DNA from: Porites lutea
Lineage: Eukaryota > Cnidaria > Anthozoa > Scleractinia > Poritidae
Direction: 5' to 3'
Assembly (NCBI RefSeq): GCF_958299795.1
Contig: NC_133211.1
Coordinates: forward strand, 12,402,711-12,466,710
DNA: 64,000 bases
Shown piece after piece: positions 1 through 11,510 of this stretch. The translations under genes were made by a program, and so were the position numbers. The stretch's first letter is position 1. Every line of letters starts with the position of its first letter. The notes beneath the pieces were generated by a model. The model searched no databases, was not told where the DNA came from, and saw only the letters and a program-made list of their open reading frames with translations.

Positions 1-2075
1 ACGTCGCCGTTATCGGATCGTCAGGTCCCTTTTAAGCAACCACGACAGTGACACCAGCGAAAACGTCACTTAAAAAGCATCATCCACGTGTTAAGACGGA
101 ATCCATTAGGAAATTGAGTAATTTTAATTCTCAGTGGACAAAACCCTTGTAACGGAATACTTTAAGCCATATTGTGTTCTTTGTTACAGTTTTCAAGGGT
201 TATAGATGTAATTAGTTATCTGTAATTACACCAAAGACAATTTCTTAGGGGAGCCCGAAAAATGAATTCTAATTTCACAGGAACTGAGAAAACACAGGTA
301 AAATTGTCAAACGTAAGATTTCATGTAGTGAATTGAACCTTTTGAAGTTTGTTTTCTTGGGCTCCAATAAGAACCTTTTCTTTGGAGTGATTTCATACAA
401 CTTATTGCATTTATAGCCCTTGAAAAGTGTGAAAAAGAATGCAATATGCTTGAAATTATTCTGGTACAAGGTTTTTGTCCACTAAAAATTAAAATTACTC
501 AATTTCCTAATGGATTTCTTTTTAAGTTATTGTTTTGCTATCCTAAACGTACTGATTTTTTGTCGTACTCGCGTCCGTCGCCGTCGATGCTGTTAAAGCT
601 CTCAAATGTTACAACATCTTTAGTCAAAATTATAAACGTCATGAGATAAAGGGGAAGCCTCCAACGTCAAAATTTTTGCCGATCAAAGAATTGGCCATTA
701 CAGTCTGTGGTTTCAATTTCGAGTGCAAGCCGGGGTTCATGAGGCTAAACTTCCCTCGTCTTTGACGCGCGCTCGCCCATCGGAAATAAAGCGGACACGT
801 TTCCCCTGGATTCACGTATGACTTAAATATCTTAATAAACTTGATAATTGCCAGTACAAACATTAACCACAAGGGACTGCAAAGGACCGCAAACGCCGAG
901 AAGTGAATATGCCGAAGAACGTAGGATCTATAAAGACCTGATCAGCAAAAATAATAATGTAGACATATTAAATTCTGCAAGCAGAATACTGCAATGCTGA
1001 TCGTACTACGTGAAAATTAACTCTGCAAGACATCAACACGACACCGAAAGAACCCAAAACAGAGCGGGATTGTAGCCATAGACAGCTGTTTCGCCCTCTT
1101 TGGGGCTCGTCAGTATGGCGTAACTTAACCAGAGATCAGGCTCTTAATTCCGAGTACGCCACACTCGTCACGCAATCCGTTTTTTCTCCAATGCACGCAA
1201 AGAGGAGAGATTATGTAATGTTGCAAAAGAATGTCTGCGTGGGAGGGATACACAATACATTTCTGATCATTTTTAGATTGAGAAAGCAAAGGAAATATAA
1301 CTATGAAAAAGTAGCAATTCTTCGTACAACGTTTCAATATGGTAATCATTATGAACAGCATTCCGTGTGGTATCAAGTCTTTCAAGGACCATTGCTGTGG
1401 ACTAGATAACCTTTTTCCGAACCTTTTTATACGATACAAAATAGGTTTAGAACCTATCAAAAATATATTAGAGACGTGAAGACTTGATTAATGTACTTGA
1501 TCTAAGTTGCGGATCTACAAACCTGCGATCAGGCGTTCTATTTTTTCGGGAAAGAAGGAAATTCAGGGGATGGAGAAAGGGAAAAAAGGAACGCATTCTT
1601 TTCCTCTCCGGCCCTCGGTCCCAAAGAAGTAACTGAATTCAAAACCAGGGACATGATCATCACGGGGAAACACTAATCCCTGCGACACCTTGGTCTGTGA
1701 ACCATTTTTAACTAAAACATTACTGTCTGTGTCAAAGGAATCTTTAAACTGAAATGGAAAGGGAAATCTGGCCCCACATTTGATCAAAAATAAAACACAA
1801 ACAGCGGTGACAAACATTGTCAGCTTTTGCATTTTTATGAACTTGACGTTTCGTATATGCTATCAGGAGATTTCGTTTCGTATATGCTACCTGGCGGTAG
1901 AATTTGGACTTTAACGCGTCAATTCCTTAACAGAACGCTGTATTAAAGAGATCTTTTATAGGTGTCTTTTAAATTTTATTTAATTGTACTTGATCTTAAA
2001 TAGATTGCATTGTCATGCATGTAACGGCCACACGTATGTTGTGACTACCCAACTATGAATAAGGACTCTTACTAA

Positions 2076-2076
<1 letters not shown>

Positions 2077-2134
<58 letters not shown>
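2077..2134. repeat. (ATT)n microsatellite
   Basis: An almost perfect run of ATT triplets spans about 58 bases. The same triplet recurs at 18690-18750 and, as AAT, at 54248-54290. This is ordinary simple-sequence DNA. Confidence 0.95.
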
Positions 2135-2136
<2 letters not shown>

Positions 2137-3449
2137 ATGCATTTCAAAAGTGATCTAAAGTGACCCAAGAGCTTCGGTATTATTTTCCCGAAAATTTTAG
2201 AAGTAATTTAAAATTTTACGAAAGTAAGAATCTTTCTGATTTCTCTCTCCATTGCATTGTCGAATCCGAAAATTTTAAGTTTCCTTTAACTACGAAAAAT
2301 AGTTTCAGCTGAGGAGTGAAATGTGAAAAATTAAACTTTAGAAAATCGAAGGGAATTTATTAGATAAGCGTCGAAAAATTTTACGTGAATGGAACGGTCA
2401 TCTAGAAATTTTCCGCCTTCCTCAAGCTATAGGCTATAGGCTTTTTCGAACAGATTTTTTACAGAAAACGGTCGTTGGGTACCCCTGAATGACCGGTGCA
2501 TGATAGCGTTATCCACCTAAACTTTTGAACGACTGGAGTCTGAAGTTCATGAATTCACGTCATTCACTGACTCCGGCATTCATTCTGTTCACTGAAATTT
2601 AATTGTCATGTTGGCCCATCTATTAGCGCAAGCGATGCTACAACAACATCAATCACACTTTCACGTTTCTCTGTTTCTCATGTTTACTTATCTATCGCAC
2701 GTCAGTTCCTGGTTTTTTGTTCCGCTACTTCCGAGAATTCGAAAGAGAACAAAAATCGTGACATGAAAAGGAAAGAATCAATGAATTTGTGCTACTCCAA
2801 AATCACGTCTGGGGTAATCATTTTGAGAAAAGTTTTAGGAAAATCACAGATAAAATTCAAACTTCAAAGTAAGGTGTCTCTTGACTTTTAGCCGATCCGA
2901 AGGCCGAGTCACCCAATAACACACGGAAATTCTGCAAATGGCCTAGTAGGAGAGTTCTCGAAATAAGAACGAAATTCAACACGCTTAATAAATTCAACGC
3001 GTCTTGGGATTTTTTCGTTATGTATTTGGAGATAATTGAAACGTTAAAAAAGCTAACACTCACAGGCACTCAAAGCAGCTGACCCAGCGTTCCAATATCA
3101 GTTGACCCTAGCAACCCTATCGGGGGCAAAATTAAATGGATCACTGCGCTAGAGGTCTTGGCCTCGAAACTTTCCCACAGACCCTTAACATATAACACTT
3201 CCCTCTTCTCCTAATTTAAGTTTGAAATTGTTTTAGACTTCTTGCTTATAAAGAAAGTCCGTCCATGGAAAACTCGCACCTCACGATTTTTTGAACGTAT
3301 ATACGTGATGTTGTCACCTTATTTCATAACTAGTCAGCATTTTTTGTTACGTAGGTTGCCACAAAGTGCGAATATTCCGGTTGACTGGTTTGATTAACAG
3401 ATCTATTGGAGAGTCACCAGTGAGTCACGTCACACTTTAGCTTGAACCA

Positions 3450-3457
3450 TATAAATA
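3450..3457 (+). promoter_or_regulatory. TATA box candidate of the oxidase gene
   Basis: TATAAATA lies 94 bases upstream of the chosen ATG at 3544. A start of transcription about 30 bases downstream would give a 5' leader of roughly 60 bases. The spacing is right for a TATA promoter, but no transcript evidence is available here. Confidence 0.5.
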
Positions 3458-3543
3458 TCAGGGAAAAACTGTTAAGAAACAGTTCAATCCATTTGTGCAA
3501 GTAAAGGTGAAGAGAAAACGACTCAAGAAATCAAGATACAAAA

Positions 3544-6390
3544 ATGCCAGTAACAGTTCAAGAAATGTCGGTCCCGAGAAATTCTCGTTCTACAAAGGTA
3601 ACTGAACTTAACGCTAGTTTTTAAGAGGCTAAATATTTCTTGTTTTGTATATTTAACAGCTGTTCATAGCCCATTTTCTTCAACTTTTATAAGGCGATTT
3701 CTGAGTTTTCTACCGGCTACTGTTAAGTGCAGAGCCATTGATGCCTGAAATTGGTTGTCCTCGATCATGCAAGTAAACTCACTTTCACTTGAAAATTTTG
3801 TATTCAGTCAACCTCACTCAAAGAACTTGAGAATTCTAACCTAAGGACAAAGACCTTTTATTTTCTCTTTGAATGAATAATATAAGTGATGAGAGAATTT
3901 AAAAAGGACACCTGGTTCTCGGCGATAGTTCAGATGGCGCATTTTTGCTGAAATGCCGGAATTTTATAATTTACTCAGTGCTGAAGAGCACTTTTGACCG
4001 AAGCAAGCGCAGCGCATAACGTTGTTTTTTCCATGTTTTCAATCTTTACACTCCAAACTTGACTAGAAGGCAGCATTTACTCTATTTTAATAGTTTGTTG
4101 TTTTGTATCTATCCAACCGTTTACGACTTTCCCTCCTTTGAAACGTTATATGATGATTAACCCTTTTGTATCCGCTTTTTGTTCTTTATGTAGAAGCCAT
4201 CACGTATTCCCAGAGTGTTGGTGATTGGTGGTGGAGTTGTAGGTGTGACGTCAGCATTACAGCTTCTACAAAAAGGATATAAGGTTACAGTTGTGGCAAA
4301 GGAGTTCGCCTCACCAGTCGCTTCTGGTAAATGCATCACCTCCGAGATCGCCGGTGCTTTGTGGGAATGGCCTCCTGCGGTGTGCGGACGTCACACAGAT
4401 GAGAAGTCGCTTGAGAGGTCCAAGGTGTGGTGTATGGACAGTTATGGAAAGTTCATGGAATTGGCTATGAAACCAAAAGAAACTGGAGCGTACCTCAGGC
4501 AATCGGTCTTCTACTTCAAGGACATGGTTCAAGACCTTCCAGCACAGTTGGAGAAAATGAACGAACTCTGTCATTTGCCAGGATTTCGTCATGACGCAAA
4601 ACTTATCGAAGAAACCGGTAAGTGGACATCCCTTCGCCCTGAAATTACAAGCTGATCTATTTTTCAGCAGTTTCTTCTCTGTTCAGTATATTTTTATCAA
4701 ACTAAGTCTTATAAAAAAGAGCGAAGTCTTTCAGTTTCAGTTTCACTCTTCAAAATATTGCGCTGATTCATTAAGCTGCGATCGTGTTTCTTTTTTTTTT
4801 ATCTCCTTTATTCTACTTGTTCCGGACAAATCCTCCATAGTTTCGAATAGTGTGGATTACCAAAGTATTTGGTAGTTAAAAGTGATGATTCTCTTTTTAA
4901 TTATTCTAAACCCTAAATGCTAACTAATTGCTAACTATTTCGGTCTCTCCTTTAGCTGTAAACACAGACACGGGTGTGGTGGACGCATACCAGCACATGG
5001 CTCCTATGGTTGACACAGTTGTATACATGCAGTGGCTTTACAAACAGTGTAAAGATAAGGGCTGTCGCTTTGTACACGATGAAATTAAAGGACTGCTGAG
5101 AGATCAAGCAGAAGACTTGAAAAGGAAATACAAAGCTCAGCTGATATTCAACTGCTCTGGACTCAGCGCTAAAGAACTGGCAGGAGACGAAGATGTCTAC
5201 CCTCTGAGAGGTAACTAACTCTTTTGAGATTTCACTCTTTGATGAGCACTCTACACCTGCACATATCCGTTATCTGATAGAAGGCACCGGAAAGTAGCAT
5301 TTTTGATCAGTTAAAATCTCATCCGAAAGCTCTAAGATGATGTTTCTTATCATATCAGAAATACAAAACCTGTCAATACAGACACAATAATAAGGGGACC
5401 ATAGAAATTAAGTCGGTGTCCGTGTTAACTCTGGGTGAGTTTAGGGTAAATCTAGGGGCTTTCTTTCCCCGGGGACAAAGCAAACTGTCCGTACGTATTA
5501 AGCGGATGTTCGTAAAGCGCGGGATTTGACCATAATCTCCCAGTTTTTCAGAATGTTTTAAGGGACTTCAGTCCCTTGACAATCCAAATACTATTACTCG
5601 ATAAATGAAATTTAACGCCAGTGAAAACATTTAATCAATCTGCCATCCTAACCTCTCCACTACAATAACAAATTGGTCACACCGAAATCTTGACCATGAA
5701 TTTTAAATGGGTGTCTCGGGGATATGGTTTGATGGTTGCCTTGGAAAAAGACTATTGCGTCATGAAAAATACATAAACCGGCACGACAGACCACCTCTTG
5801 GATCGCATTGATAGATGATTAAGAAAATTATAGTTCCTTTCATTCTGACACTAAGTTATACTCACGGAAAATTATGCCATTGCGTTCTAAACAGTGCTCA
5901 ATTTCTTCTTTCAGGCTGTATTCTTAAAGTTAGAAATGATGGAAGCTTGATGCCCAAACTCAACCATTCCATGTGCATCTCGCTGATCGAGGACATTGAT
6001 GAGTCCAAAAAAGACGGTCAAAGCTTTGTGTTCATCCTTCCAAGAGGTGACGACAAACTGTGGTTGGGTGGCATGGTACAACCCTACCAATGGGACAGAA
6101 ATCTCACCCTCGATTATCCACCAATCAGAAGAATGTTTGAGAAAGTCAAAGAGTTCTACCCTCCACTTCGTAACTATGGAGACGGAGACGTGGAAGAAGT
6201 GTTGGTAGGACTGCGGCCCGCTCGTAAAGGCAACGTTCGTCTGGAGTGGGATCCTGTTTGTCGGTCGATTCTGCACAACTATGGACACGGAGGCTCGGGT
6301 GTGACTTTCTCCTGGGGATGTGCTATAGAAGCGAGTGCCATGGTAGATCGTGTTCTCAAGAGACCACAGATTCATGTTTCTAAGCTCTGA
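3544..6390 (+). CDS. D-amino-acid / D-aspartate oxidase family flavoenzyme, peroxisomal
   Basis: Four exons, 3544-3597, 4194-4617, 4956-5210 and 5915-6390, all GT-AG with matching phases, give 402 residues. This FAD enzyme family oxidatively deaminates D-amino acids to 2-oxo acids, ammonia and hydrogen peroxide. Seen: the dinucleotide-binding loop GGGVVG at residues 30-35; FNCSGLSA, the usual second FAD motif; RPARKGNVRLEWD, holding the arginine that in the family binds the substrate carboxylate; and HNYGHGGSGVTFSWGCA from residue 365, matching the DAAO signature. The last three residues are SKL, a type 1 peroxisomal signal. It is about 60 residues longer than vertebrate DDO or DAO, mainly in the N-terminal half. 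The start is the first ATG after a TATA box, and the 18-residue first exon precedes the FAD fold. Whether it prefers acidic or neutral D-amino acids cannot be decided by eye. Confidence 0.93.
5395..5545. repeat. Fragment of a dispersed TIR-element family in oxidase intron 3
   Basis: The stretch carries phrases such as GTCCGTATTAA and GTGTCCG that recur in the elements at 57469-57612 and 50482-50580. It has no coding potential and lies wholly within the third intron of the oxidase gene. The boundaries are approximate. Confidence 0.4.
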
Positions 6391-6691
6391 ATTCGTTTCT
6401 CTAGCCATATTTATATAGTTATAAGGTACATATTGTGTCTGAGATTTTTATTTTTCTACGCGTATTTATAAGAGAAAATCAAATACCGTTAATATAATAT
6501 AGAACTGTTGTTCGAAAAAAAAAAGAAAAGAAATAAGAACAGTATTTAATATATGGACAAAAAATATTCGTAAAAAATTAACAAAAGAAGGGATTTAAAA
6601 CGATAACATGCAGTTGTATGAGAGATTTATTTGTGTATTTAAATTACATAACGATGCTTGTTTTGCACTGTGAATATTTTTAAATTAATGA

Positions 6692-6697
6692 AATAAA
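6692..6697 (+). terminator. Polyadenylation signal candidate of the oxidase gene
   Basis: AATAAA lies 302 bases after the stop codon in a very AT-rich 3' region. Confidence 0.55.
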
Positions 6698-8008
6698 TCT
6701 GCTTATATTGTAAATGAGATGTTTCACCGACTTCACTGACTTGACTTTGTTTATACTCTAGTCTTATCCCACATTTCACACTTCTTTGGGGGTTATCTAA
6801 TTCCTATGGGTGTTCGGCTAGCTTTTACACCTCCAGCGTTTTCTCAATTTAGTTTTGAACCACGAGTGTTATAATTCAGTCAGGCACGCAAAATTGGACC
6901 AAAAAAGGCAAGGATTGGGTTACATTCTTACAACAATTGTAGTATCTGTAAAAGCCTTTGGTAAACCCCAGTTAATTTTTACGCGGCTTAATTTGGTGGA
7001 GAGCTTTCGTGCAGAATCCGCCGTTTCTTTTTTTTCCGTTACTTTTAACAAAATTTCATATGAGCTGTTAATGTCTTTATTTCGCCTCTTTTTTAAATAA
7101 GATCTCATAAGATAAAGATAGGATACAGTTAGGACTGCATCTAAAATAGTTATGAGTGGTGGCAAAATCTGCGAGCATGATGTTTGAATATTTTGAGACA
7201 GAAAATTTCGTGGACAGTCACAGGAGGGGTTATAAGTTGATCAGGAGCAAATATACAACTGCAGTCTCATAAATACAGTCAAACGGCTTTTATTACACAT
7301 ACGGACAGAAAAGGGACAGAGTCGAGGATCCGTTATTTACAGGGGCGTACACAGCTTTGCGAAGGTGGGGGTGGTTGGTTGGGTGAGTTCCTTCGTGTAT
7401 GACTAGTCTCTCAAGAAAGTTTAATGACACGGGTCAGGAGCCCATGATCAGGAGCCTCTATTATGTCCACTCATTTCTCGCGTCAGCCCTTTGCCGAGTA
7501 GATTTATAAATAGAACGGCTTCTTTCCCGCGAAGTGTCATATTTCCCTACTCATGGGCTCCTGCACAGATTTAGGACTCGATAAGGCGCAAAGCTAGAAG
7601 AGGCGTAATGCGCTGTTTTACTGTAGGTATGTTGCAGGGTCATGTATTTTAGCTCGCAAACGAGCTCATGCCCTTATGGAATATTCTGGTAGTACTTTGT
7701 ATTGTAGTGACGCATTTTTCAATTCTAGACTTAATATCTCTTAGTCTTTTTTGGTCGTAAAATCTGTGTTATTTTCTTTTTTAATGGCTCCGGTCTCACT
7801 GATCAAACCTCAACTGAGGTCCTTGATACCAACACTGAGAACTCTCTTTGGATGAATTTGGCATCTTTATGTCTTTTTGCCTTCCACCCGGGGCAAGATT
7901 GGATTGAAGGACCGGAACTACCCGGATGCAAAGCTTAGATCCCTTTGTTAAGCAAGCGTCACCAGGCTGAGAGAACGTATCTTGGCCTAGCCACCTGAAG
8001 CAACATGG
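6698..8008. other. Convergent spacer between the oxidase and F-box genes
   Basis: I see no gene in this stretch. It should hold the 3' untranslated region of the minus-strand F-box gene. A small TIR element occupies 7435-7563 and is listed separately. The other open frames, for example 6855-7100, are low-complexity and unsupported. Confidence 0.5.
7435..7563. mobile_element. MITE with CAGGAGCCCATGA termini
   Basis: CAGGAGCCCATGA at 7435-7447 is answered by its exact reverse complement, TCATGGGCTCCTG, at 7551-7563. The element is 129 bp and non-coding. A 23-bp palindrome with nearly the same termini stands alone at 9756-9778, so the family recurs in this window. Confidence 0.7.
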
Positions 8009-9418
8009 TTAATACCTGACATCACATAAAGGTAACTTTCTTTTAAGTTCCAATACATCTAACGTTGTGATGCTCTTACAATTCAGAATCTCCAGTTCTC
8101 TGAGATTCCTAAGGTTTTGTGATATAAGACTCAATGTATTACTGGTCACGTGAATGCAGTTTTGAATGTTCAGTACTTGGAGCCAGCGACACTGCGTAAT
8201 GATTTTACTGAGGCCTTCTGTCGAGCAGTCGCGACAATCTCCAAGATAAAGCTCTCTTACGAAGGGTAGACTTTTTCCGATGGCGGTGAGATAGCTGTCT
8301 TTCATTCTCCCTGAATATAACTTGAATTGCTGTAATTTTTGGCAACGTTCCGCAATCGTTGAGATGAACATTCCGTGAATGTTAAAAGGATTAAAACAGT
8401 GCTCACCGACGATCAGCGTTTCCAAGCTCGGGCTTTTCTCGGCAATCTTCGCTATGCCGACGTCGGAAACTGAAGTGTCTATTACCTTTAAATATTTTAG
8501 GTTCGGAAACGGTTTTAACTCTTCGGGCGAAAAGCACAAAACGTCAGAAACATTGTACAGTCTTTCCAAGTGGATCTTCGTTAAGCTTTCATGGCAAACG
8601 TGAAAAACGGCGCGAATACCGCGATCGGAAACTTGGTGGCATTCACGGACAGTGAAAGACGCAAGATTGGGGCAGCAGAAAGGAAGGGCTAACAACGCGT
8701 CATCAGTAATAAAACAACACCAAGTGAGATCAATGGCGGTTAAACATGGAAAACACGTACACAGTCTCCATAGCGACAGATCATCTACCACGGGTTCTCC
8801 CTCATCAAACGGTATGACATCATGGATAGCGATTACGTTTAAATCCTTAACATTACGACAAACAGACAATAACATGCGATGGCAGTTACCTCTGCTTCCC
8901 AGTTTGATATCCTCTAAATCAGAGCATTTTCTAAGCAACCTGTCAAATCCGTCCTCCGACAAGCCACTTAAGAATACGTTGATTTTCCTCAAACGTGAAC
9001 AATTAAGCGCTACCTTATCCATACCATGGTCGGACACTTGGAAACAACCTTCAATATTAAGGCTTTTAAGATCAATACAATTTTCCGCAACAGTTATAAT
9101 GACGAGATCTGTTAGCCATTTGCAGTCTCTAACATCTATATGCTGAATGGTTTTCCCCCATGAGGTTACCCAGCTTTCTAGAACTCTGTTGTTGACTTTG
9201 CTTGAAAGAAAACTGTTCTCGCTGAGGTCGATGCTTCTCCAGACGCTGTAATCATTGAGAAGGTGATGCCATTTCCAACAAACTCGACGGAATAGGAGGC
9301 GTTCTTTGATGGTAAATTTACTGAATACTTGCAGTATTATTGAATCTGGAAGGTCGTGCAGTAATAATGTAGAATTACATTGAACCTGAGATTCCTCCAA
9401 AGACTCTTTCAAACTCAT
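8009..9418 (-). CDS. F-box and leucine-rich-repeat protein (FBXL type), intronless
   Basis: One uninterrupted frame of 469 residues. Residues about 20-62 form an F-box (LLLHDLPDSIILQVFSKF, then WKWHHLL and VWRSIDL). This motif docks onto Skp1 in SCF ubiquitin ligases. The rest is a run of about twelve cysteine-containing leucine-rich repeats of the AMN1/FBXL kind, recognisable from recurring L..L....C..ITD-like units, and expected to form the curved substrate-binding surface. The length suits an FBXL protein. The start is the ATG just before the F-box; no intron signals are needed. It runs convergent to the oxidase and divergent from the hydroxylase gene. The absence of introns may reflect retroposition. 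I cannot assign it to a numbered vertebrate FBXL, so no symbol is given. Confidence 0.9.
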   Translation of the reverse strand: MSLKESLEESQVQCNSTLLLHDLPDSIILQVFSKFTIKERLLFRRVCWKWHHLLNDYSVWRSIDLSENSFLSSKVNNRVLESWVTSWGKTIQHIDVRDCKWLTDLVIITVAENCIDLKSLNIEGCFQVSDHGMDKVALNCSRLRKINVFLSGLSEDGFDRLLRKCSDLEDIKLGSRGNCHRMLLSVCRNVKDLNVIAIHDVIPFDEGEPVVDDLSLWRLCTCFPCLTAIDLTWCCFITDDALLALPFCCPNLASFTVRECHQVSDRGIRAVFHVCHESLTKIHLERLYNVSDVLCFSPEELKPFPNLKYLKVIDTSVSDVGIAKIAEKSPSLETLIVGEHCFNPFNIHGMFISTIAERCQKLQQFKLYSGRMKDSYLTAIGKSLPFVRELYLGDCRDCSTEGLSKIITQCRWLQVLNIQNCIHVTSNTLSLISQNLRNLRELEILNCKSITTLDVLELKRKLPLCDVRY

Positions 9419-9755
9419 ATTAGCAAAGTACGAAACAAATTTCGTGTCAATTAATCATGAATTTCACAGTAATTACTACGAAAATCTTAAATTATAACGT
9501 CACAAATGAATCTGTGCGAGCAGATAGATAACGCGCACGTTTCGAATAACCCCACTCAGCCAGCTCGACAACAGAAACTGAAACAGGAGAATGCTCATTA
9601 AAGACATTAAAGGGCAGAAAGAAGCTTTCACAAGATATTTTGAGTCATTTCTTGCAAGGTTCGAAAATGTCTAAAAATTGAAAAAGACGTCGTATTTCTT
9701 TAGCAAATAGAAGACACCAAGGAGGTGATAAAAACTTGTAAATAATAATCACTGG

Positions 9756-9778
9756 CAGGAGCCTATGATAGGCTCCTG
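9756..9778. repeat. Palindrome CAGGAGCCTA-TGA-TAGGCTCCTG
   Basis: Two perfect 10-bp arms flank a 3-bp centre. The arm is nearly identical to the TIR of the element at 7435-7563, so this is probably a core or solo remnant of the same family. A related phrase, GGCTCCTGCTACTGA, occurs near 45720. Confidence 0.7.
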
Positions 9779-10083
9779 TTACTGAATAATAGATGATTCA
9801 ACATGTTCAAGATGGAGGAGACAGGCAAACATTATTAGTTAAAACAAATTTTAAGAATAGCAAATGCATAGCCACTCTAAAACAAAGAGAAAAAAGCAGT
9901 CAGTGAAATGATCAAATTTTCGAGGATGGCTGAACAGAAATGCAGTGGGCCAAATATTTAAACGTAGTTTAGCCAGTGTTTAACAAAACCGCGCTCTAAG
10001 TGATCCTAAGTCATTTTCAATTTGCCCAACGATTTTATCTAAACATCGTTTATTGTGAACAGTTTTATGAAAGCACACAGAGA

Positions 10084-10229
10084 TACCCTGGGTACCAGAG
10101 GTGTTTTCTCGCATGTGACGAGGAGCTTCGTCGGTCCGAAGAGTCGAAAAAAACTTTTCGCGCGGGTCACTTTTTAAGACTTCACCGAAACCGGAAACCG
10201 CGCATGAAAAGTGTCTGGCACCCAGGGTA
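10084..10229. mobile_element. MITE with TACCCTGGG termini
   Basis: TACCCTGGGTACCAGAG at the left end pairs with CTGGCACCCAGGGTA at the right end. The 146-bp interior is non-coding. It sits about 220 bp upstream of the hydroxylase-domain gene, so it may lie in that gene's promoter. Confidence 0.75.
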
Positions 10230-10448
10230 ACATAGAGAAGACTAGAAAAGCATTTATCTACTTAAAACAACCCCCCAAAGAAGAGATCTTGCGGTTCAAA
10301 GATTCGTTAAACCGCGGCTTAAGTACGACTTCGTTTAAATATTTGGAATGCTTCGAAGACCCTTCAAAAGCACCTTAAAAGGGCCCATTTTCGGCGGTCA
10401 TTTGAGTAAACGTGGAGAAGAAGCTGGAACCGAACTAGTTAGACAAAC

Positions 10449-11414
10449 ATGGCGGAAGAGGACAACTTTCTTTCACAAAGTTATTCGTTTGTCTGCAGTG
10501 GCCTCCTTAAAGCTTTAATCGCTGTGATTGTGGTGCTTATTGCAACTTTGGTTAGTAAAAAGGTAAATAATCAAGACGATGCTGCTACATCGAATTCGGA
10601 CGAGACAAATTTCTGCTCCTCTTCTCAGTGCATTCGATGTTCTTCCAGAAACCACACAATGGCGATTGGCGTTTTGTCACAGAAGTTGAATGAATTCGTA
10701 CGTATAAGAGGGGGCAGAGCCAAACTTGAACGCATTTACAAAAGCGTTCAACAGTATAAGACTACAGCAAGGAAGGCTGATGGAGTATCTGCCCAGAAAC
10801 CAACAGTAATTTATATTAAAGGCCTTAGCTGCAAGCCTTGGTATGATTTTGATGGCTTGGAACTACTAAGGACGTTGAGCGTGGAACTGAATTATGAATT
10901 GATAAAATCAGAATTTAAGCGGATAAGATTTAATAAAGGCGAGGGGTGGGTTAAAAATACAACTCCTGATGGAGAATGGTTAGTTTATCATCTATTTAAT
11001 CAAGGCGAAAAAGTCACAAGAAACTGTAACTTGTGTCCATATACTGTACAAGTCATAGAATCAATTGAACCATTCATTAGAGGTTGTTCATTTGGGAATG
11101 CTCTGTTTTCAGTAATCAGACCTAGAACACACATAACTGAACATTATGGTCCCACAAACTGTCGAATAAGATGTCACGTACCTTTGTTTGTTCCAAAAGG
11201 ATGTTGTTTGCGTGTGAATGGAGTGGAAAGGAAATGGAAAGAGAATGAACTCTTGTTATTTGACGATTCTTTTCTCCATGAAGCATGGAACAGGGGAATG
11301 GATGGTGACCGAGTTGTGCTTATGTTGGATCTCTGGCATCCAGAACTTAGTTGTTTTGAAAGAGAGGCTATAACATTTCTTTTTCCATCAGTTGTTATAA
11401 ATGATATGGGTTAA
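10449..11414 (+). CDS. Aspartyl/asparaginyl beta-hydroxylase domain protein (ASPHD-like), intronless
   Basis: A single frame of 321 residues. Residues about 19-37 (LLKALIAVIVVLIATLVSK) are a membrane anchor with few charges, so a type II membrane protein with a lumenal catalytic domain is likely. The C-terminal 180 residues match the aspartyl/asparaginyl beta-hydroxylase fold, an Fe(II)- and 2-oxoglutarate-dependent oxygenase. EHYGPTNCRIRCH holds the first iron histidine (H232), FDDSFLHEAWN holds the second (H277), and R288 in DRVVLMLDLWHPEL is the expected 2-oxoglutarate arginine. In ASPH the two histidines are 46 residues apart; here they are 45 apart. Like ASPHD1/2 it lacks the long EF-hand and TPR region of full ASPH. 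The target protein is unknown. The absence of introns suggests an old retroposed copy. Confidence 0.88.
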   Translation: MAEEDNFLSQSYSFVCSGLLKALIAVIVVLIATLVSKKVNNQDDAATSNSDETNFCSSSQCIRCSSRNHTMAIGVLSQKLNEFVRIRGGRAKLERIYKSVQQYKTTARKADGVSAQKPTVIYIKGLSCKPWYDFDGLELLRTLSVELNYELIKSEFKRIRFNKGEGWVKNTTPDGEWLVYHLFNQGEKVTRNCNLCPYTVQVIESIEPFIRGCSFGNALFSVIRPRTHITEHYGPTNCRIRCHVPLFVPKGCCLRVNGVERKWKENELLLFDDSFLHEAWNRGMDGDRVVLMLDLWHPELSCFEREAITFLFPSVVINDMG

Positions 11415-11510
11415 AAGTTAAAAAAGACAGAGCAAGTTTTAAGGAACACTGAATCTGCAATAGACCATTTTTCAGTTGTGGACTAAGCACCCTAGCCTTT
11501 GAGTGAATGT

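Larger units (their letters stand above)
1..3490. other. Intergenic stretch upstream of the oxidase gene, no gene recognised
   Basis: No open reading frame here looks like a protein I recognise, and the short frames have biased, repeat-like composition. The first 60 bases resemble an end of the element family found at 44426-45035, because both contain a TCGT(A/C)AGGTCCCT-type end. Bases 850-1110 read like a dispersed repeat with alternating short motifs, but I could not define its ends. A short duplication around TTTCGTATATGCTA lies at 1848-1890. The rest is AT-rich unique-looking DNA. Confidence 0.5.
9419..10448. other. Divergent spacer between the two intronless genes
   Basis: This region must hold both promoters. 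I see no clear TATA or initiator pair. It contains a 23-bp palindrome at 9756-9778 and a TIR element at 10084-10229, both listed separately. The frame at 10000-10230 lies largely within that element and is not a gene. Confidence 0.5.

Noticed and set aside
5911-6408. Minus-strand frame of 165 residues opposite the last oxidase exon
   Set aside because: It is the shadow of a clear D-amino-acid oxidase exon and resembles nothing by itself.
8652-9146. Plus-strand frame opposite the F-box gene
   Set aside because: Ser/Leu-rich shadow of the leucine-rich repeats.
10000-10230. 76-residue frame upstream of the hydroxylase gene
   Set aside because: More than half lies in a MITE with TACCCTGGG ends.
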